Shown here: in pieces, positions 28,301-40,051 of the stretch | Numbering within the stretch: position 1 is the stretch's first letter | Layout: each line of letters opens with the position of its first letter | Assembly (NCBI GenBank): GCA_002162825.1 | Contig: MAAU01000059.1 | Coordinates: forward strand, 3,488-67,487 | DNA: 64,000 nucleotides | DNA from: Gammaproteobacteria bacterium 54_18_T64 | GTDB lineage: Bacteria > Pseudomonadota > Gammaproteobacteria > Pseudomonadales > Porticoccaceae | Reading direction: 5' to 3' | Program-made: the position numbers and the translations under genes | Notes under the pieces: generated by a model | What the model was told of the DNA's origin: nothing | What the model saw: the letters and a program-made list of their open reading frames with translations, nothing else | Databases searched by the model: none

Positions 28301-29765
28301 TTGACGCCGTCGCTTCCTGCCCACCCTCGGCAAGTGGCATCATCACCTGATCGCGATCTTCAAAGGAGACCCCATAAAGCTTCATATAGGTATTAATTTG
28401 CTCGCGAGTAAGGCTACCCTCTAGCTCAATACCATCTTCGTCCATGGTCGATTCAATAGCCCGCACACCGGCCTTCAACCAACTTTTATAGGGCAATTCA
28501 CGAGAGAGGCGGTGATCGATCTCCTCTCGTGTTTCAATCAAACCATCGACCACATCGATAGAGAGTATGTCACCGGGCCCGAGGCGACCCTTGGCCACCA
28601 CATTCTCGGGCTGGTAGTCATAGACGCCGACTTCCGAGGCCACCGTAATAATATCATCGTCGGTTAACACCCAACGCGAAGGGCGCAGACCGTTACGATC
28701 GAGAGCACAAATGGCATAGCGGCCATCGGTCATCACCACACCCGCGGGGCCATCCCAGGGCTCCATGTGCATGGACTGGTATTCAAAAAATGCGCGTTCG
28801 CTGGGATCTCTATCCTCGACATTATTCCAGGCCGGTGGAATTAACATGCGCACGGCACGATGTAGGGGCATGCCGCCTATCGCCAGTAGCTCCAGCATAT
28901 TATCGAGGCTTGAAGAATCTGAACCCGTACGATTCACCAGGGGTACTACTTCATTCAGGTCGGGCAAGAGGGGCGATTTGAATTTTGGTGTTCTGGCAAC
29001 GGACCAGTTCCTGTTGCCCAAAATGGTATTGATCTCACCGTTATGAGCCAGCATGCGAAACGGCTGAGCCAGCGGCCAGCGGGGCAAGGTATTCGTCGAA
29101 AAGCGCTGATGAAAGACGCAAATTGCAGTCTCCAACCCTGGGTCTGAAAGGTCTTGATAAAAATGCGGCAAATCTACCGGCATCATCAGGCCTTTATAGG
29201 ACATCACCGTTGCCGAAAAACTGGCAATATAAAAAGCCTTGTCTTCCTGTAGGCGATTTTCAATATGGCGGCGGGCGATAAACAAGCGCGCGTCAAACTG
29301 CTGACCAGCCATTCCCGCCGGAGCGCCGATAAATAGGTGCTCAATAAAAGGTAGGGTCTGCAGAGCAATAGGGCCAAGGCACCCGGAATCAGTTGGCACT
29401 TCTCTCCAACCATTTAGCTGCAAACCCTGACGATCTAACTCTTCAGCCACCACGCGTTTGGAATGCGCTCGAGGCGCGGCATCCTGGCTGAGCATCATGA
29501 CACCAACGGCGTAGAGTTCCGGCAGGTTGGCCTCACAGGCCTCACCAGCCACTCGGCGCAGAAAAGTATCCGGCTTCTGGATTAACAAACCACAACCATC
29601 ACCGGTCTTGCCATCGGCAGCGATACCGCCACGATGGGTCATACAGGCCAGCGCCTCTATTGCCGTCTGCAGCAAACGGTGACTACTCACGCCCTTGGTG
29701 TGAGCAATCAAACCAAAGCCGCAGTTATCGCGAAACTCATCCAAACGATACAAACCGTTCGCCAT
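25308..29765 (-). CDS. gltB: glutamate synthase large subunit
   Basis: This 1485-residue alpha subunit makes two glutamates from glutamine and 2-oxoglutarate. The first 14 residues are a propeptide: the next residue, C15 in CGFGLIAH, is the nucleophile of the class II amidotransferase domain. Then come the central domain, the FMN-binding synthase domain with the 3Fe-4S ligands ([12 protein letters not shown]) and the C-terminal GXGXG beta-helix. The length is normal. The 122 bp between this gene and aroB holds no SPOR/DamX-type gene, which is found there in Pseudomonas-type gene orders. Confidence 0.97.
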   Translation of the reverse strand: MANGLYRLDEFRDNCGFGLIAHTKGVSSHRLLQTAIEALACMTHRGGIAADGKTGDGCGLLIQKPDTFLRRVAGEACEANLPELYAVGVMMLSQDAAPRAHSKRVVAEELDRQGLQLNGWREVPTDSGCLGPIALQTLPFIEHLFIGAPAGMAGQQFDARLFIARRHIENRLQEDKAFYIASFSATVMSYKGLMMPVDLPHFYQDLSDPGLETAICVFHQRFSTNTLPRWPLAQPFRMLAHNGEINTILGNRNWSVARTPKFKSPLLPDLNEVVPLVNRTGSDSSSLDNMLELLAIGGMPLHRAVRMLIPPAWNNVEDRDPSERAFFEYQSMHMEPWDGPAGVVMTDGRYAICALDRNGLRPSRWVLTDDDIITVASEVGVYDYQPENVVAKGRLGPGDILSIDVVDGLIETREEIDHRLSRELPYKSWLKAGVRAIESTMDEDGIELEGSLTREQINTYMKLYGVSFEDRDQVMMPLAEGGQEATASMGDDSPLAVLSQKNRSLYDYFRQQFAQVTNPPIDPLREAIAMSLSTQLGKELNIFEQDAEHAIRINLNSPVLSPRKYYALKYNDHEAFPVQKFDLNYDPAKKGLREAIADLCREVEQAVRGGKVICILSDHDIAENKLPIHMLFAVGAVHNHLIKTELRCDANIIASTGSARDSHQIAALIGCGASAVYPYLSFHVLCDMIESGELHGTVDTAFKNYRRGINKGLMKILSKMGISTITSYRGAVLFEALGLCDDVVELCFPGIVSRIQGASFADFEEDQQTLADSAWLARKPIAPGGLLKYIHGQEYHAFNPDVVQALHKVVRSGDYADWRAYADIVNLRPIASLRDMMQLKTDGDSIKLDAVETAAQIVQRFDSAGMSLGALSPEAHEALAEAMNSLGGRSNSGEGGEDPVRYGTLKSSKIKQVASGRFGVTPHYLVNAEVIQIKVAQGAKPGEGGQLPGGKVNELIATLRYSVPGVTLISPPPHHDIYSIEDLAQLIFDLKQVNPNALVSVKLVSRPGVGTIAAGVAKAYADMITISGYDGGTAASPLTSIRYAGSPWELGLAETHQTLRANDLRGKVRVQADGGLKTGLDVVKAAILGAESFGFGTAPMVALGCKYLRICHLNNCATGVATQNQQLRDGYYKGTVEMAKNFFLFVAEEVREWLALLGVASVEALIGRVDLLELLPGVTARQGQLDLRPIVHSDELLESKPQYCQQDKNPPWDKGLLAEKMVADMLPAIESKSGGSYEYEVSNCDRSIGARLSGEIARRHGNQGMASTPLALRLSGVAGQSLGAWNAGGLDIYLAGDANDYVGKGMAGGKIVLTPPPGSQFACHKTPIMGNTCLYGATGGRLFASGRAGERFAVRNSGAQAVVEGAGDHCCEYMTGGVVTVLGSTGYNFGAGMTGGFAYVLDLENKFYDRVNMELVELSRITTEPLENHRHYLREVIEGFVEATGSEWGSTLLDDFGDYVGKFWLVKPKSASLRGLLASTRARPE

Positions 29766-29887
29766 AAAAAACTCTTTTATAACAGTAGATTAGAAAGGAA
29801 CACCCTAGGCAGATCGACAGGGGTTCACGTAAAAGGTGGGATATTTTACACGTCGAAACGCGGGGGGACAAATCTGTCTTTAGGTAC

Positions 29888-30958
29888 TCAGTTAGCGGAC
29901 AGAGTCGCCATCAATTTCTCAGAGCCATATTCAGATGTAATAACGGCCTTACCAAGTCGCTCGAGGAGCACCAATCGCACTTCACCGCCCAATGCTTTTT
30001 TATCAACCGCCATCAGAGCCAAGAACTTCTCTGGGGCAATATCGGGAGATGTCGTTGGCAAACCAGCCTCTACCACCAGGGCAACGACCCTTGCCTGGTC
30101 GGCCATGGAAATCCAACCCAGTCGCCGCGACAGATCCGCCGCCATACACATGCCCGCCGCCACCGCTTCGCCATGAAGCCACTCACCATAACCCTCGTGG
30201 GTCTCGATGGCATGACCAAAAGTATGCCCGAGGTTAAGAATTGCCCGTAGCCCACTCTCCCTCTCATCTTCACTCACGATACGAGCCTTTAAGCGGCAAG
30301 AGTGCTCAATGGCATACAATAGCGCACCTCTATCTCTGGCCAGCAAAGAGGTCATATGCTCTTCAAGCCAGACGAAAAAATCCACGTCCGTAATCAAGCC
30401 ATATTTGATCACTTCCGCAAGACCAGCACGATACTCTCTATCAGGTAAGGATTGCAGGGTTTCAATATCAATCAACACGCATTGGGGCTGATGAAAAGCG
30501 CCAATCATATTTTTACCCGAGGGGTGATTTACCGCTGTTTTGCCACCGACAGAAGAATCAACCTGAGCCAATAAAGTGGTCGGTATCTGAACAAAATTAA
30601 CCCCTCGTTGATAGCACGCGGCGGCGAAACCCGTTATGTCGCCGACCACACCACCGCCCAGAGCAATCAGTGTCGTTGAGCGATCATGCCTATGCTCCAA
30701 CAGGGCATCAAAAATTCTATTAAGGGTCTCTAATGTCTTATGCTGCTCGCCATCGGGCAATACCACAGTATTGAGCACCGGAACATTAATTATCGATTCA
30801 AGCACTTCCATATAGAGGGGCGCAACAGTTTCGTTACTGACAAGTAAGACCTGATCACCCTTTATGAAAGGGGCTAAAGTACTCGCGCTTTGAGTCAGGC
30901 TACAACCGATAACGATTGGGTAGCTGCGCTCACCAAGATCGACATTTAATACATTCAT
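29888..30958 (-). CDS. aroB: 3-dehydroquinate synthase
   Basis: This 356-residue NAD- and metal-dependent enzyme converts DAHP to 3-dehydroquinate, the second step of the shikimate pathway. The NAD-binding [11 protein letters not shown], the [16 protein letters not shown] block and the metal-binding HGEAVAAGM with [10 protein letters not shown] are all present. The N-terminus [15 protein letters not shown] is typical of the family and supports the ATG at 30958 despite a weak ribosome-binding site. It follows aroK by 90 bp on the same strand. Confidence 0.97.
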   Translation of the reverse strand: MNVLNVDLGERSYPIVIGCSLTQSASTLAPFIKGDQVLLVSNETVAPLYMEVLESIINVPVLNTVVLPDGEQHKTLETLNRIFDALLEHRHDRSTTLIALGGGVVGDITGFAAACYQRGVNFVQIPTTLLAQVDSSVGGKTAVNHPSGKNMIGAFHQPQCVLIDIETLQSLPDREYRAGLAEVIKYGLITDVDFFVWLEEHMTSLLARDRGALLYAIEHSCRLKARIVSEDERESGLRAILNLGHTFGHAIETHEGYGEWLHGEAVAAGMCMAADLSRRLGWISMADQARVVALVVEAGLPTTSPDIAPEKFLALMAVDKKALGGEVRLVLLERLGKAVITSEYGSEKLMATLSAN

Positions 30959-31048
30959 TGGGCAAAAGCTATAATCACGGACTGCGATTTTAGCACAGCA
31001 GCACAGGGTTAGATCAGCCTTCGGCAGCTATCGATACCTTCATTAAGA

Positions 31049-31564
31049 CTACTGTCGAATCAACGACGCCAACTCTTGTGCCGCCACTACAGGCGTTTTC
31101 TTGTGGCCATCAAACACAATATCAGCAATTTCTCTGTACAAGGGCTCGCGCTCCTTGACGATACCCTCAATCATGGCCTCTTTATCTTCTACTTGTAGTA
31201 AGGGTCTTTTGGTGTCTTGCTGCATACGCTTAAAGAGTACTTTGGCATCGACGGAAAGATAAACAACGGTGCCATTACGCTTTAATAGCTCCCTATTTTC
31301 TCTATCCAGCACCACGCCACCACCGGTGGCAATCACCATATTATTGCGACTTGCCACTTCGCCGAGCATTGCAGCCTCCCGCTTGCGAAACCCAGCCTCG
31401 CCCTCTACATCAAAAATCCAGGCGATGTCCGCGCCACAACTTTTTTCTATCTCAAGGTCGAGATCCACAAACGACTTGCCGAGTAGGCGAGCAAGATGTC
31501 GACCAATAGTCGTCTTACCCGCCCCCATTGGCCCGACCAGAAAGACAGGCGCTAATTCACTCAT
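31049..31564 (-). CDS. aroK: shikimate kinase
   Basis: This 171-residue kinase phosphorylates the 3-hydroxyl of shikimate. The Walker A motif GPMGAGKTT is near the N-terminus. DLDLEIE supplies the Mg and shikimate Asp, the GGGVV motif binds substrate, and the lid Arg lies in KRPLL. The ATG at 31564 overlaps the pilQ stop by four bases (ATGA), indicating translational coupling to the pilus operon, a classical gammaproteobacterial arrangement. Confidence 0.97.
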   Translation of the reverse strand: MSELAPVFLVGPMGAGKTTIGRHLARLLGKSFVDLDLEIEKSCGADIAWIFDVEGEAGFRKREAAMLGEVASRNNMVIATGGGVVLDRENRELLKRNGTVVYLSVDAKVLFKRMQQDTKRPLLQVEDKEAMIEGIVKEREPLYREIADIVFDGHKKTPVVAAQELASLIRQ

Positions 31565-33774
31565 CGATCAAGCAGCGGATCGCTGATGATTTTTGGGGTT
31601 ATAAAGATCAAGATCTCACGCTTGGTGTGCTCTGTACTATCTTTGCGAAACAAGCGACCAAGATAAGGAATATCCCCCAGCACAGGGACTTTTTCCACAC
31701 CTTTCACCTCTGTCATTTGAAAGATACCGCCCAACACCAAGGTCTGCCCATCACCGACCAATACTTTTGTTGTTATTTCTGTGATATCAATGGTTGGTTC
31801 GCTACCGCCGCTGGAGGTGGGTACGTTTTCACCGATCGTGTCCTGGGTAATATGCAAGTCCATGATCACTCGATTATCGGGTGTAATCTGCGGTGTCACC
31901 TCAAGCATTAGCACCGCCTCGCGAAACTCAATATCAGTTTCACCACTAGAAGTACCGGATTCATAGGCAATTTCAGTACCCGCCTTAATGACAGCTTTTT
32001 GTTTATCCCCGGTCAGCAATTTTGGCTGAGAGAGGATTTCACCAAAGCCATCGTTCTCAAGCGCGCTGAGCTCCAAATCAATCAGGGTGTTATTTGTCAG
32101 CAAACCAAGGGCCAAACTGCCTGTGGGGTTGGACACCCCGAGGTCAACACCAAGAGTCTCGGCTAAGTCTAAGGCCGGCGCCTCTGCTGGATAATCGCCA
32201 AAAAATTCAGCTGGAGAACCAGGGTCACTATCCAAACCTGCCCGCTGGCCGGAAAATTCAAAAATATCACCACCCGGTGTTCGAGATCCCGCGATACCCC
32301 AGCGGGTACCCACTTCCTTTTTAAAGTCTGTACTGGCAACAATAATCCTCGCCTCAATTTCAACCTGTCTTACGGGGATGTCGATGACCTTAATAAGTCG
32401 ATAAAAGTCATCAATTTTATCTTGTACGTCCGTCAATATGATGGTGTTTGTTCGCTCATCGACAATTGCGCTACCCCGCTCGGACAAAATGCTCGATGTC
32501 GCAGTTTCATCATCGTCGTTACCACCGGAGCCGGAGCCCTCATCACCATCCGTATTAAACAGCTCAAACAACTCCCTGGCATCCGCGTATTTAATACGTA
32601 CGAACTCCGTTACCAATGGCGCAAGTTCCACCAGCTGCTTATTGGCCTCAACCTGTAAGCGCTCACGCTCGGCAATTTCCACTGCAGGGGCAACCAGAAG
32701 CACATTCCCTTCCTGGCGCTTATCCAGGCCCTTGGATTTTAAAACAATTTCAAGAGCCTGATCCCACGGAACATTTCTCAATCGCAAGGTAATATTACCA
32801 ACGACGGTATCACTAGCAACCAAATTGAGGTCGGTAAAATCGGCAATCAACTGTAAAACCGACCTTACTTCAATATCCTGAAAGTTCAACGACAACTTCT
32901 CACCGGTAAACTCAAAGCGAGACTTCCTTTCTTCAAGCTCCTCTTGAGTCGGGCGCTTAACGCTGATGATATATTGACCGTCTACCTGGTACGCTAAATA
33001 ATCGTATTCACCAGTAGCAGAAATCACCATCTTGGTCATGCCGCCATCGGTCTTGGTGTCAATCGTTGATATTGGTGTAGCAAAGTCGACGACATCCAGC
33101 TTTCGATTTAAGGCCTCGGGTAATGCTGTACGATAAAAACTAAGCACTATATTTTGCCCAACCTGGCTCACATCTACCGTAGTATTCGCATCCTCCAAGC
33201 CTATTGAAACCAAACCCTCCCCTTTTTCACCACGGCGAAAATCCACATCGGTGATAGTCTTTCCAGACTCGGCAGCAGCGCTTGTGTCCGATGGTGTGGT
33301 GGGCAGCTCAAAGACCGGTGCCTCTTCTTTTTGCACAAAGGATGCACCGCCAAAGTCGCCTATGTGAAGCCTGATCCCACCGTCATCTTGAAAAGTTTCA
33401 AAACCAACAGGATCCTTCAAGTTAACAATTAATCGCGTTTTACCCCCGGCACTCAGAACAACCACACTTTGAGCATTATCGAATGCCAAAGGGTATTTTT
33501 TCTTTTGCAGAGCACTGGTAGTATCCTCGAATTCGAGAACAATACGAGCCGGAGAATCGATGGCGTAGCTTTTTGGTTCGGGCAAACCGCCAACGGCACT
33601 GAGCTTGATTTCAAAACGCCCTCCAGGCAGTGCCGAAAAACCAATATCATCTACCGTTGCCGCAAAAGCAGTCTCAAACAAGACCACACTGAAAATCATC
33701 GCCACAAAAACCCTTGATACCACCCCAGCCAATCGCTTGATAATATTCACACCACCCCCCCCAACATTACTCAT
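31561..33774 (-). CDS. pilQ: type IV pilus secretin PilQ
   Basis: This 737-residue outer-membrane secretin is the channel for the type IV pilus. Order: a signal peptide (cut near ETAFA), one or two peptidoglycan-binding AMIN-like domains in the first 250 residues, a secretin/TonB short N-terminal domain (SLNFQDIEVRSVLQLIADF), N-domains and the C-terminal secretin barrel (VPVLGDIPYLGRLFR). A Gly/Asp-rich linker (DGDEGSGSGGNDDDE) interrupts the N1 region. ATG 33774 has GGGGAG upstream. Its start overlaps the pilP stop by one base. Confidence 0.96.
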   Translation of the reverse strand: MSNVGGGGVNIIKRLAGVVSRVFVAMIFSVVLFETAFAATVDDIGFSALPGGRFEIKLSAVGGLPEPKSYAIDSPARIVLEFEDTTSALQKKKYPLAFDNAQSVVVLSAGGKTRLIVNLKDPVGFETFQDDGGIRLHIGDFGGASFVQKEEAPVFELPTTPSDTSAAAESGKTITDVDFRRGEKGEGLVSIGLEDANTTVDVSQVGQNIVLSFYRTALPEALNRKLDVVDFATPISTIDTKTDGGMTKMVISATGEYDYLAYQVDGQYIISVKRPTQEELEERKSRFEFTGEKLSLNFQDIEVRSVLQLIADFTDLNLVASDTVVGNITLRLRNVPWDQALEIVLKSKGLDKRQEGNVLLVAPAVEIAERERLQVEANKQLVELAPLVTEFVRIKYADARELFELFNTDGDEGSGSGGNDDDETATSSILSERGSAIVDERTNTIILTDVQDKIDDFYRLIKVIDIPVRQVEIEARIIVASTDFKKEVGTRWGIAGSRTPGGDIFEFSGQRAGLDSDPGSPAEFFGDYPAEAPALDLAETLGVDLGVSNPTGSLALGLLTNNTLIDLELSALENDGFGEILSQPKLLTGDKQKAVIKAGTEIAYESGTSSGETDIEFREAVLMLEVTPQITPDNRVIMDLHITQDTIGENVPTSSGGSEPTIDITEITTKVLVGDGQTLVLGGIFQMTEVKGVEKVPVLGDIPYLGRLFRKDSTEHTKREILIFITPKIISDPLLDR

Positions 33775-34310
33775 TAATTGCTCCCCTTCATGGCCAGCGT
33801 TCTCGGTCGTTCTACCCAACCACCCTTGCCATCAGGAACAATCTCGAGAACTTCCATTCGAGTATCCGACACACCCGTAATCTGGCCATGATTTTTGCCC
33901 AGGTAATTACCAATCGTTATTCTATGCACGCCGCCCTCACCATCATTCACCAAAGACCAGCTTGTATCGCCCTGATCAAGCATGCCAACCAACGTAAAGG
34001 ATGAAAAGTTGAAGCCCTCAAGATATTCCTTCTTGCGGTTTTCGTCGGGCTCAACAGCCAACTTTCCGGAAGAATCTTCCTTGGCAATGGCTGACAAAGG
34101 CATGTCAAAAGGGCTGCGCATCGCGATCGCACTATAGCGAAATGTTTGATAGGGGCGAAATGTCGGTAGTGGCTCTATCTCACCCACTGGCTGATTCCGC
34201 GCATCATCCATAAACAAACGTAAATCTTCGTGCTGCCCGTCCCCACAACCAACAAGGATGCCCAATGCCAACACCGCGGTCGTCGCCCTAAATAGAGTAC
34301 CAGTATCCAT
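33774..34310 (-). CDS. pilP: type IV pilus lipoprotein PilP
   Basis: This 178-residue inner-membrane lipoprotein links PilMNO to the PilQ secretin. The lipobox LVGC puts the lipidated Cys at residue 22. A low-complexity region follows, then the C-terminal beta-sandwich (FTLVGMLDQGDTSWSLV, RITIGNYLG). ATG 34310 is preceded by AGGAAG and lies two bases downstream of the pilO stop. Confidence 0.95.
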   Translation of the reverse strand: MDTGTLFRATTAVLALGILVGCGDGQHEDLRLFMDDARNQPVGEIEPLPTFRPYQTFRYSAIAMRSPFDMPLSAIAKEDSSGKLAVEPDENRKKEYLEGFNFSSFTLVGMLDQGDTSWSLVNDGEGGVHRITIGNYLGKNHGQITGVSDTRMEVLEIVPDGKGGWVERPRTLAMKGSN

Positions 34311-34312
34311 TG

Positions 34313-34924
34313 TTAATCTTCCTGACCTTTGTATCGATAGGTTTTCGCTTCCACCTCAAAAATAAGTCGATTCCCTTCCTCATTGGCCTTCATCGAGTAA
34401 TTATGCAGTGTCACAATCCTTGGTAAGCCAGCAACACCGCTGACAAAGGTTCCAACATCATGATAGCCACCCTCGGCAACAATTTTGATCGGCAACTCAA
34501 CATAGAACTCTTCAGATTGCTCTGGTTGCAGGGAAATTGTCTTGATTTCCAGGCTGCTGCCGTAACCAATTTCAGTAATGTCTTCCAGCAAACCCGGCAC
34601 TTCCGTATCGCCAGGTAACTGTGCTAACAAGGTGCCAAAAGACTCCTCTACCTCCACCATCTGCTGGCGATATGCATCTAGGTTTGCCGCTTCATATGCC
34701 TTTTCTTGATAGGTTTTGCGCAAGGTAATTTCTTTCGCTGCAACCGACTCTAAATTGAGATATAAATCTTTAACATGGAAAAAATAACCCAGCACTACGA
34801 TAAGAATAAACACCACATTACAAAGTAGAGCTTTAAATAGAGCAGGCCAAACCCCAATGTTTTGATATTCCAGCTCTGAGATATCCAGCTTGGCCAACTG
34901 AAACCCCTTATTTTCATTAGCCAC
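34313..34924 (-). CDS. pilO: type IV pilus assembly protein PilO
   Basis: This 203-residue single-pass inner-membrane protein forms heterodimers with PilN. The membrane segment is at about 33-50 (LCNVVFILIVVLGYFF), followed by a coiled coil and a periplasmic ferredoxin-like domain. I start it at GTG 34924 (ANENKGFQLAK...), with GGGGG six bases upstream and only one base after the pilN stop. The open frame runs further upstream to 35023, but that stretch lies inside pilN. Confidence 0.93.
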   Translation of the reverse strand: MANENKGFQLAKLDISELEYQNIGVWPALFKALLCNVVFILIVVLGYFFHVKDLYLNLESVAAKEITLRKTYQEKAYEAANLDAYRQQMVEVEESFGTLLAQLPGDTEVPGLLEDITEIGYGSSLEIKTISLQPEQSEEFYVELPIKIVAEGGYHDVGTFVSGVAGLPRIVTLHNYSMKANEEGNRLIFEVEAKTYRYKGQED

Positions 34925-34925
34925 T

Positions 34926-35495
34926 TTAAGCCCCCTCGCCATCATCGTTTTCCACGACCATATCCAGCCTGACCTGAAGTTCAAAGCGACTACCTTGTTC
35001 GCCGAGAGTATCGTCAGCTTCAACCTTGGTCAGGTTTGGTTCCTTGAACCGCTCAGAGGCATCAAGCTGGCGCATCAAGGTCGATATCCGATTGTTCGAT
35101 TCGGCAAAACCCACCAAGGCGACATTATCACCTTTACGGCTTACCTCGACAAAAAACACACCGCTCGGAATAGCTCTCACAAACTCATCAAATACCTTAA
35201 CCACGCCCGGCCGATTCCCCTGTAAGGCTTTAATAACTTCCATACGCTCAAGTACTTGTTGTCGGCGTAATTTAAGCTCCTTAATTTCCTTAACTTTTTC
35301 ATCAAGCACGGCTATTTCACGCTGTAATAAATTATTTCTACCATTCTGCCAATCTATCTGCCCGTTAACCCAGTATCCCCAGACGACAGACAGAAGTAAT
35401 GCCACAGCTGCCACCATGCCCAGAACAATTAAAAACTCTTGCTTTCTTTCCTGCCGCTGGATTTCCCGCCAAGGAAGTAGGTTTACATTCGCCAT
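34926..35495 (-). CDS. pilN: type IV pilus assembly protein PilN
   Basis: This 189-residue inner-membrane protein has the short cytoplasmic motif INLLPWRE-like (NVNLLPWRE) at residues 3-11 that binds PilM. It is followed by one membrane helix (about 22-42), a coiled coil and a ferredoxin-like periplasmic domain. It starts two bases after the pilM stop codon within the pilMNOPQ operon. Confidence 0.95.
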   Translation of the reverse strand: MANVNLLPWREIQRQERKQEFLIVLGMVAAVALLLSVVWGYWVNGQIDWQNGRNNLLQREIAVLDEKVKEIKELKLRRQQVLERMEVIKALQGNRPGVVKVFDEFVRAIPSGVFFVEVSRKGDNVALVGFAESNNRISTLMRQLDASERFKEPNLTKVEADDTLGEQGSRFELQVRLDMVVENDDGEGA

Positions 35496-35497
35496 GG

Positions 35498-36574
<1,077 letters not shown>

Positions 36575-36663
36575 TTAATTCCTGCAGTTAGGCAAAATGA
36601 ATAACAATATACTTTAACTGTTTGCCACAAGCTTTCAAGTACAAATCACCGCGCGCTTACCAC

Positions 36664-36669
36664 TATAAT
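36664..36669 (+). promoter_or_regulatory. possible -10 box upstream of ponA
   Basis: A perfect TATAAT lies 33 bp before the ponA start codon in the 137 bp divergent gap with pilM. The matching -35 position shows no good TTGACA, so the promoter assignment is tentative. Confidence 0.35.
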
Positions 36670-36702
36670 GGTTCACAGCCACCAGTCGACTAACCAAAAT
36701 TC

Positions 36703-39138
36703 ATGAAACACCTTTCCATTTTGATGCTTCGTATTACCTACTTGCTTGCCATTCCAGCACTGGGCAGCACATTAATTATCTTGTCTAGCTTGTATCTCTA
36801 CCTTAGTCCGAAATTACCATCGGTGGAAACCCTCAAAACCGTTAAACTTCAAACACCTTTGAGAGTTTATTCACAAGATATGAAACTTATCGGCGAGTTT
36901 GGTGAAAAACGCCGAACTCCGATTAGCTTCGAGGCAATTCCACCATTATTTGTCCAGGCCGTCCTTGCCGCAGAGGATGACGGCTTCTATTCCCACATTG
37001 GCGTCGACTTTAAGGGTCTGGCTCGAGCGGCATTAGAACTCATCACCACGGGACACATACAGACCGGTGGCAGTACTATCACCATGCAACTGGCCAGAAA
37101 CTTCTTCCTCACCCGAGAGCAGAGTTTCATTCGCAAATTCAATGAAATACTGCTCGCGTTACGTATTGAAGACGAATTGGAAAAAAATGAAATATTCGCC
37201 CTCTATGCCAACAAAATTTATCTCGGCAATCGCTCCTATGGCGTAGAGGCTGCATCCAGAACCTACTACGGCAAATCAATCAATGAGCTTTCTCTCGCCC
37301 AATTGGCCATGATCGCAGGACTCCCCAAAGCACCTTCTCGCTTCAATCCTATTATAAATCCCGAACGCGCCCTGACCCGTCGCAACTGGATACTCGGACG
37401 CATGTATAAACTAGGGCATATCGACAGAACTACACTCGAAGCGGCCAGAAGTCGCACTATTAGCGCCGAATATCACGGTTCATTAAAGGATTACGATGCG
37501 CCCTATGTCGCCGAAATTGCCCGCCAAACTGCCCTGAAACTATTCGGAGCCGAGGCTTATACCTCTGGTTTTTCGGTGTTTACAACGGTTGACAGCACGC
37601 TACAAAACTATGCCGATCAAGCCTTGATTAACGGCCTGAAAAACTATGACTGGCGCCATGGCTACCGTGGCCCGGAGGCCCACTTCACCGACAGCACACA
37701 GTGGCTCGGCGCTTTACAAAGCAAGCGTCCCGGGGCGAACTCGCAGTACGCCATCGTCACGGAAGTTGGAACCAGGGACATTACTCTGCAAACTGAGGAA
37801 AACCCCAACATTACACTCAGCACTGAAGGCAGTCTTAAGAACCTCAGGCTTTATATAAGCGAGGATAAACGCAGCGCCCCGGTAAAAGACCTGAATGACA
37901 TCTTTGCCATCGGTGACCTCATCCGTATCAATAAAACAACCAACGATGAATGGCGGTTAACGCAAAACCCCGACGCCCAGGCGGCACTGGTTTCCATCAA
38001 TCCCGACACCGGAGCGATAAAAGCCATGGCGGGTGGGCTTAATTTTTATCAAAGCCCCTTTAACCGTGTTACCCAGGCACAACGACAACCTGGCTCCAAC
38101 TTCAAGCCCTTCATTTATTCCGCCGCACTGGAAAAAGGCATGACTCCTGCCAGTATGATTAACGACGCCCCCCTCACCTTTAACGATGCAACTATCGAAA
38201 CCCAGTGGCGCCCCGTCAACAGTGGCGGCAAATTTTATGGCCCGACGCGCCTGCGCAAAGCCCTCTATTTATCCCGCAACCTGGTATCTATTCGCGTCTT
38301 GCAATCGACCGGCATCGCCTACGCCATCAACACTGCGTCAAAATTCGGCTTTAACCCACAACAGCTACCCCACGATTTATCCCTCGCCCTAGGTAGTCAC
38401 GCCGTCACCCCGCTGGCCATTGCTCGGGGTTATGCAACCTTTGCCAACGGCGGATACAAAATTGAGCCCTACCTTATCGAGCGTATTACCGATAGTGATG
38501 GGGTGAATGTTTTTCAGGCAATGAACCCCTTGGTCTGTCGCGGCGACTGCACTGATAAAAGGGATACTAACGAGAGCACCGGTGATTCGAGCAATCCGGC
38601 ACTGCAAAGTGCACTGTCAGAAGTAGCAAGCCCCGTACGCCCATCTGCCGAAAGAATACTCGAGCCCCGCGTCGCCTACCTGATCGACTCCATGCTCAAG
38701 GATGTCGTCAAAAGAGGCACAGCCACTAAAGCACGTACCATGCAACGCAATGATATCGCAGGTAAAACCGGTACTACCAATGGCCCCAGGGACGCCTGGT
38801 TTTCCGGCTACAATCCCGACCTGGTAACCACCACCTGGCTTGGCTTTGACGACAACCGCAAGCTCGGCCGGCGGGAATATGGTGGCTCGGCAGCCCTGCC
38901 CATCTGGATAGACTATATGAGCAAGGCGCTGGCTAACCGCCCCCAACGCAGCCATCCACAACCTGCAGGTCTGGTCTCTGTACGCATAGATCCGACAAGC
39001 GGGCTGAGGGTTTCACCGAGCGAAAAAAACGGTGTTTTTGAACTCTTCCGAGGAGAAAATCTTCCGGCCTATGGCGACAGCAGCAACCCAGAACAGGTTT
39101 TCGAGGCTGACAGCGCGCTACCGGAAGATATTTTTTAG
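36703..39138 (+). CDS. mrcA: penicillin-binding protein 1A
   Basis: This 811-residue bifunctional peptidoglycan synthase has an N-terminal membrane anchor (about 10-33). A glycosyltransferase GT51 domain follows (AVLAAEDDGFYSHIGVD with the catalytic Glu; GGSTITMQLARNFFLT), then an OB-like insert and the transpeptidase domain with the SxxK Ser in PGSNFKPF, SxN in SRN and KTGTT. It builds and cross-links glycan strands in the periplasm. It is divergent from pilM, as ponA is in Pseudomonas. Confidence 0.97.
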   Translation: MKHLSILMLRITYLLAIPALGSTLIILSSLYLYLSPKLPSVETLKTVKLQTPLRVYSQDMKLIGEFGEKRRTPISFEAIPPLFVQAVLAAEDDGFYSHIGVDFKGLARAALELITTGHIQTGGSTITMQLARNFFLTREQSFIRKFNEILLALRIEDELEKNEIFALYANKIYLGNRSYGVEAASRTYYGKSINELSLAQLAMIAGLPKAPSRFNPIINPERALTRRNWILGRMYKLGHIDRTTLEAARSRTISAEYHGSLKDYDAPYVAEIARQTALKLFGAEAYTSGFSVFTTVDSTLQNYADQALINGLKNYDWRHGYRGPEAHFTDSTQWLGALQSKRPGANSQYAIVTEVGTRDITLQTEENPNITLSTEGSLKNLRLYISEDKRSAPVKDLNDIFAIGDLIRINKTTNDEWRLTQNPDAQAALVSINPDTGAIKAMAGGLNFYQSPFNRVTQAQRQPGSNFKPFIYSAALEKGMTPASMINDAPLTFNDATIETQWRPVNSGGKFYGPTRLRKALYLSRNLVSIRVLQSTGIAYAINTASKFGFNPQQLPHDLSLALGSHAVTPLAIARGYATFANGGYKIEPYLIERITDSDGVNVFQAMNPLVCRGDCTDKRDTNESTGDSSNPALQSALSEVASPVRPSAERILEPRVAYLIDSMLKDVVKRGTATKARTMQRNDIAGKTGTTNGPRDAWFSGYNPDLVTTTWLGFDDNRKLGRREYGGSAALPIWIDYMSKALANRPQRSHPQPAGLVSVRIDPTSGLRVSPSEKNGVFELFRGENLPAYGDSSNPEQVFEADSALPEDIF

Positions 39139-39155
39139 CCCTTTGTTATTACCGC

Positions 39156-40025
39156 CTAACTCTCCACCTCAATGCCCGACAACAAGTTTTTCCAGGGGAA
39201 AGAGCTGTCACCCAAAACGTAAAAATAGGGGTTGAGCAATTCATCCTTGCGGTTGTAGCGCAAGGGCTCCAGATCAAAATTCAGCACCTGACCACCCGCC
39301 GCCTCAACAACAGCCTGCGCCGCCGCCGTATCCCACTCCATGGTCGGTGCCAGGCGCGGATAAATATCGGCACTGCCCTCCGCGACCAAACACAACTTTA
39401 ACGAGCTACCCATATTGCAAGTGTCCGTTTCACCCAGATCTTTCGCCAGACGCCTTAGTAAATCATCAACTGCGCCAGCCCCGTGACTACGGCTTGCCAC
39501 TACAGTCACTGGATTATCGGTCCCACCGCGCCCGCTCATCGTACGCACAGAGATAGCTTGCCCGGGCTGCTCACCTTCCATTTTATAAGCACCGCTTCCG
39601 CTCAGGCCGGTATAGGTAACCCCGCTCACAGGTACATGTACCACTCCCAAAACGGGCACATGATTGTCGACTAATGCGACATTGACAGTAAATTCACCGC
39701 TGCGCTTGATAAACTCTTTAGTACCATCGAGGGGATCAATAATCCAGTAACGCTGCCACTGAATGCGTTCCGAAAAAGGCGGCGCTGCGGCTTCCTCACT
39801 CAGCACTGGAACACCTTCCAGCAAGCCTTCTAAACCGCCAACTAATATATGGTGAGCGGCTAAATCTGCAGCGGTGAGCGGTGATTCATCGGACTTCACC
39901 TCGACACCCAGATCACTGCGGGCATAGACCTCAAGGATAGCCTCACCGGCACGACGGCAAAGCGCCACAACCTCATCGACAATGTCTGTATTTACAATTG
40001 TTTGGTCCACACTAGCTCCCTTCAT
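39156..40025 (-). CDS. cysQ: 3'(2'),5'-bisphosphate nucleotidase
   Basis: This 289-residue Mg-dependent phosphatase of the inositol monophosphatase superfamily removes the 3'-phosphate from PAP, the by-product of sulfate assimilation. The metal motifs are EEAAA, IDPLDGTKEF and the C-terminal WDTAAAQAV. The ATG at 40025 has a weak ribosome-binding site and lies 26 bp after nudE. The pair cysQ/nudE is a common gammaproteobacterial arrangement. Confidence 0.93.
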   Translation of the reverse strand: MKGASVDQTIVNTDIVDEVVALCRRAGEAILEVYARSDLGVEVKSDESPLTAADLAAHHILVGGLEGLLEGVPVLSEEAAAPPFSERIQWQRYWIIDPLDGTKEFIKRSGEFTVNVALVDNHVPVLGVVHVPVSGVTYTGLSGSGAYKMEGEQPGQAISVRTMSGRGGTDNPVTVVASRSHGAGAVDDLLRRLAKDLGETDTCNMGSSLKLCLVAEGSADIYPRLAPTMEWDTAAAQAVVEAAGGQVLNFDLEPLRYNRKDELLNPYFYVLGDSSFPWKNLLSGIEVES

Positions 40026-40051
40026 CGCTTAAACGTTATAAAGACCATCAC

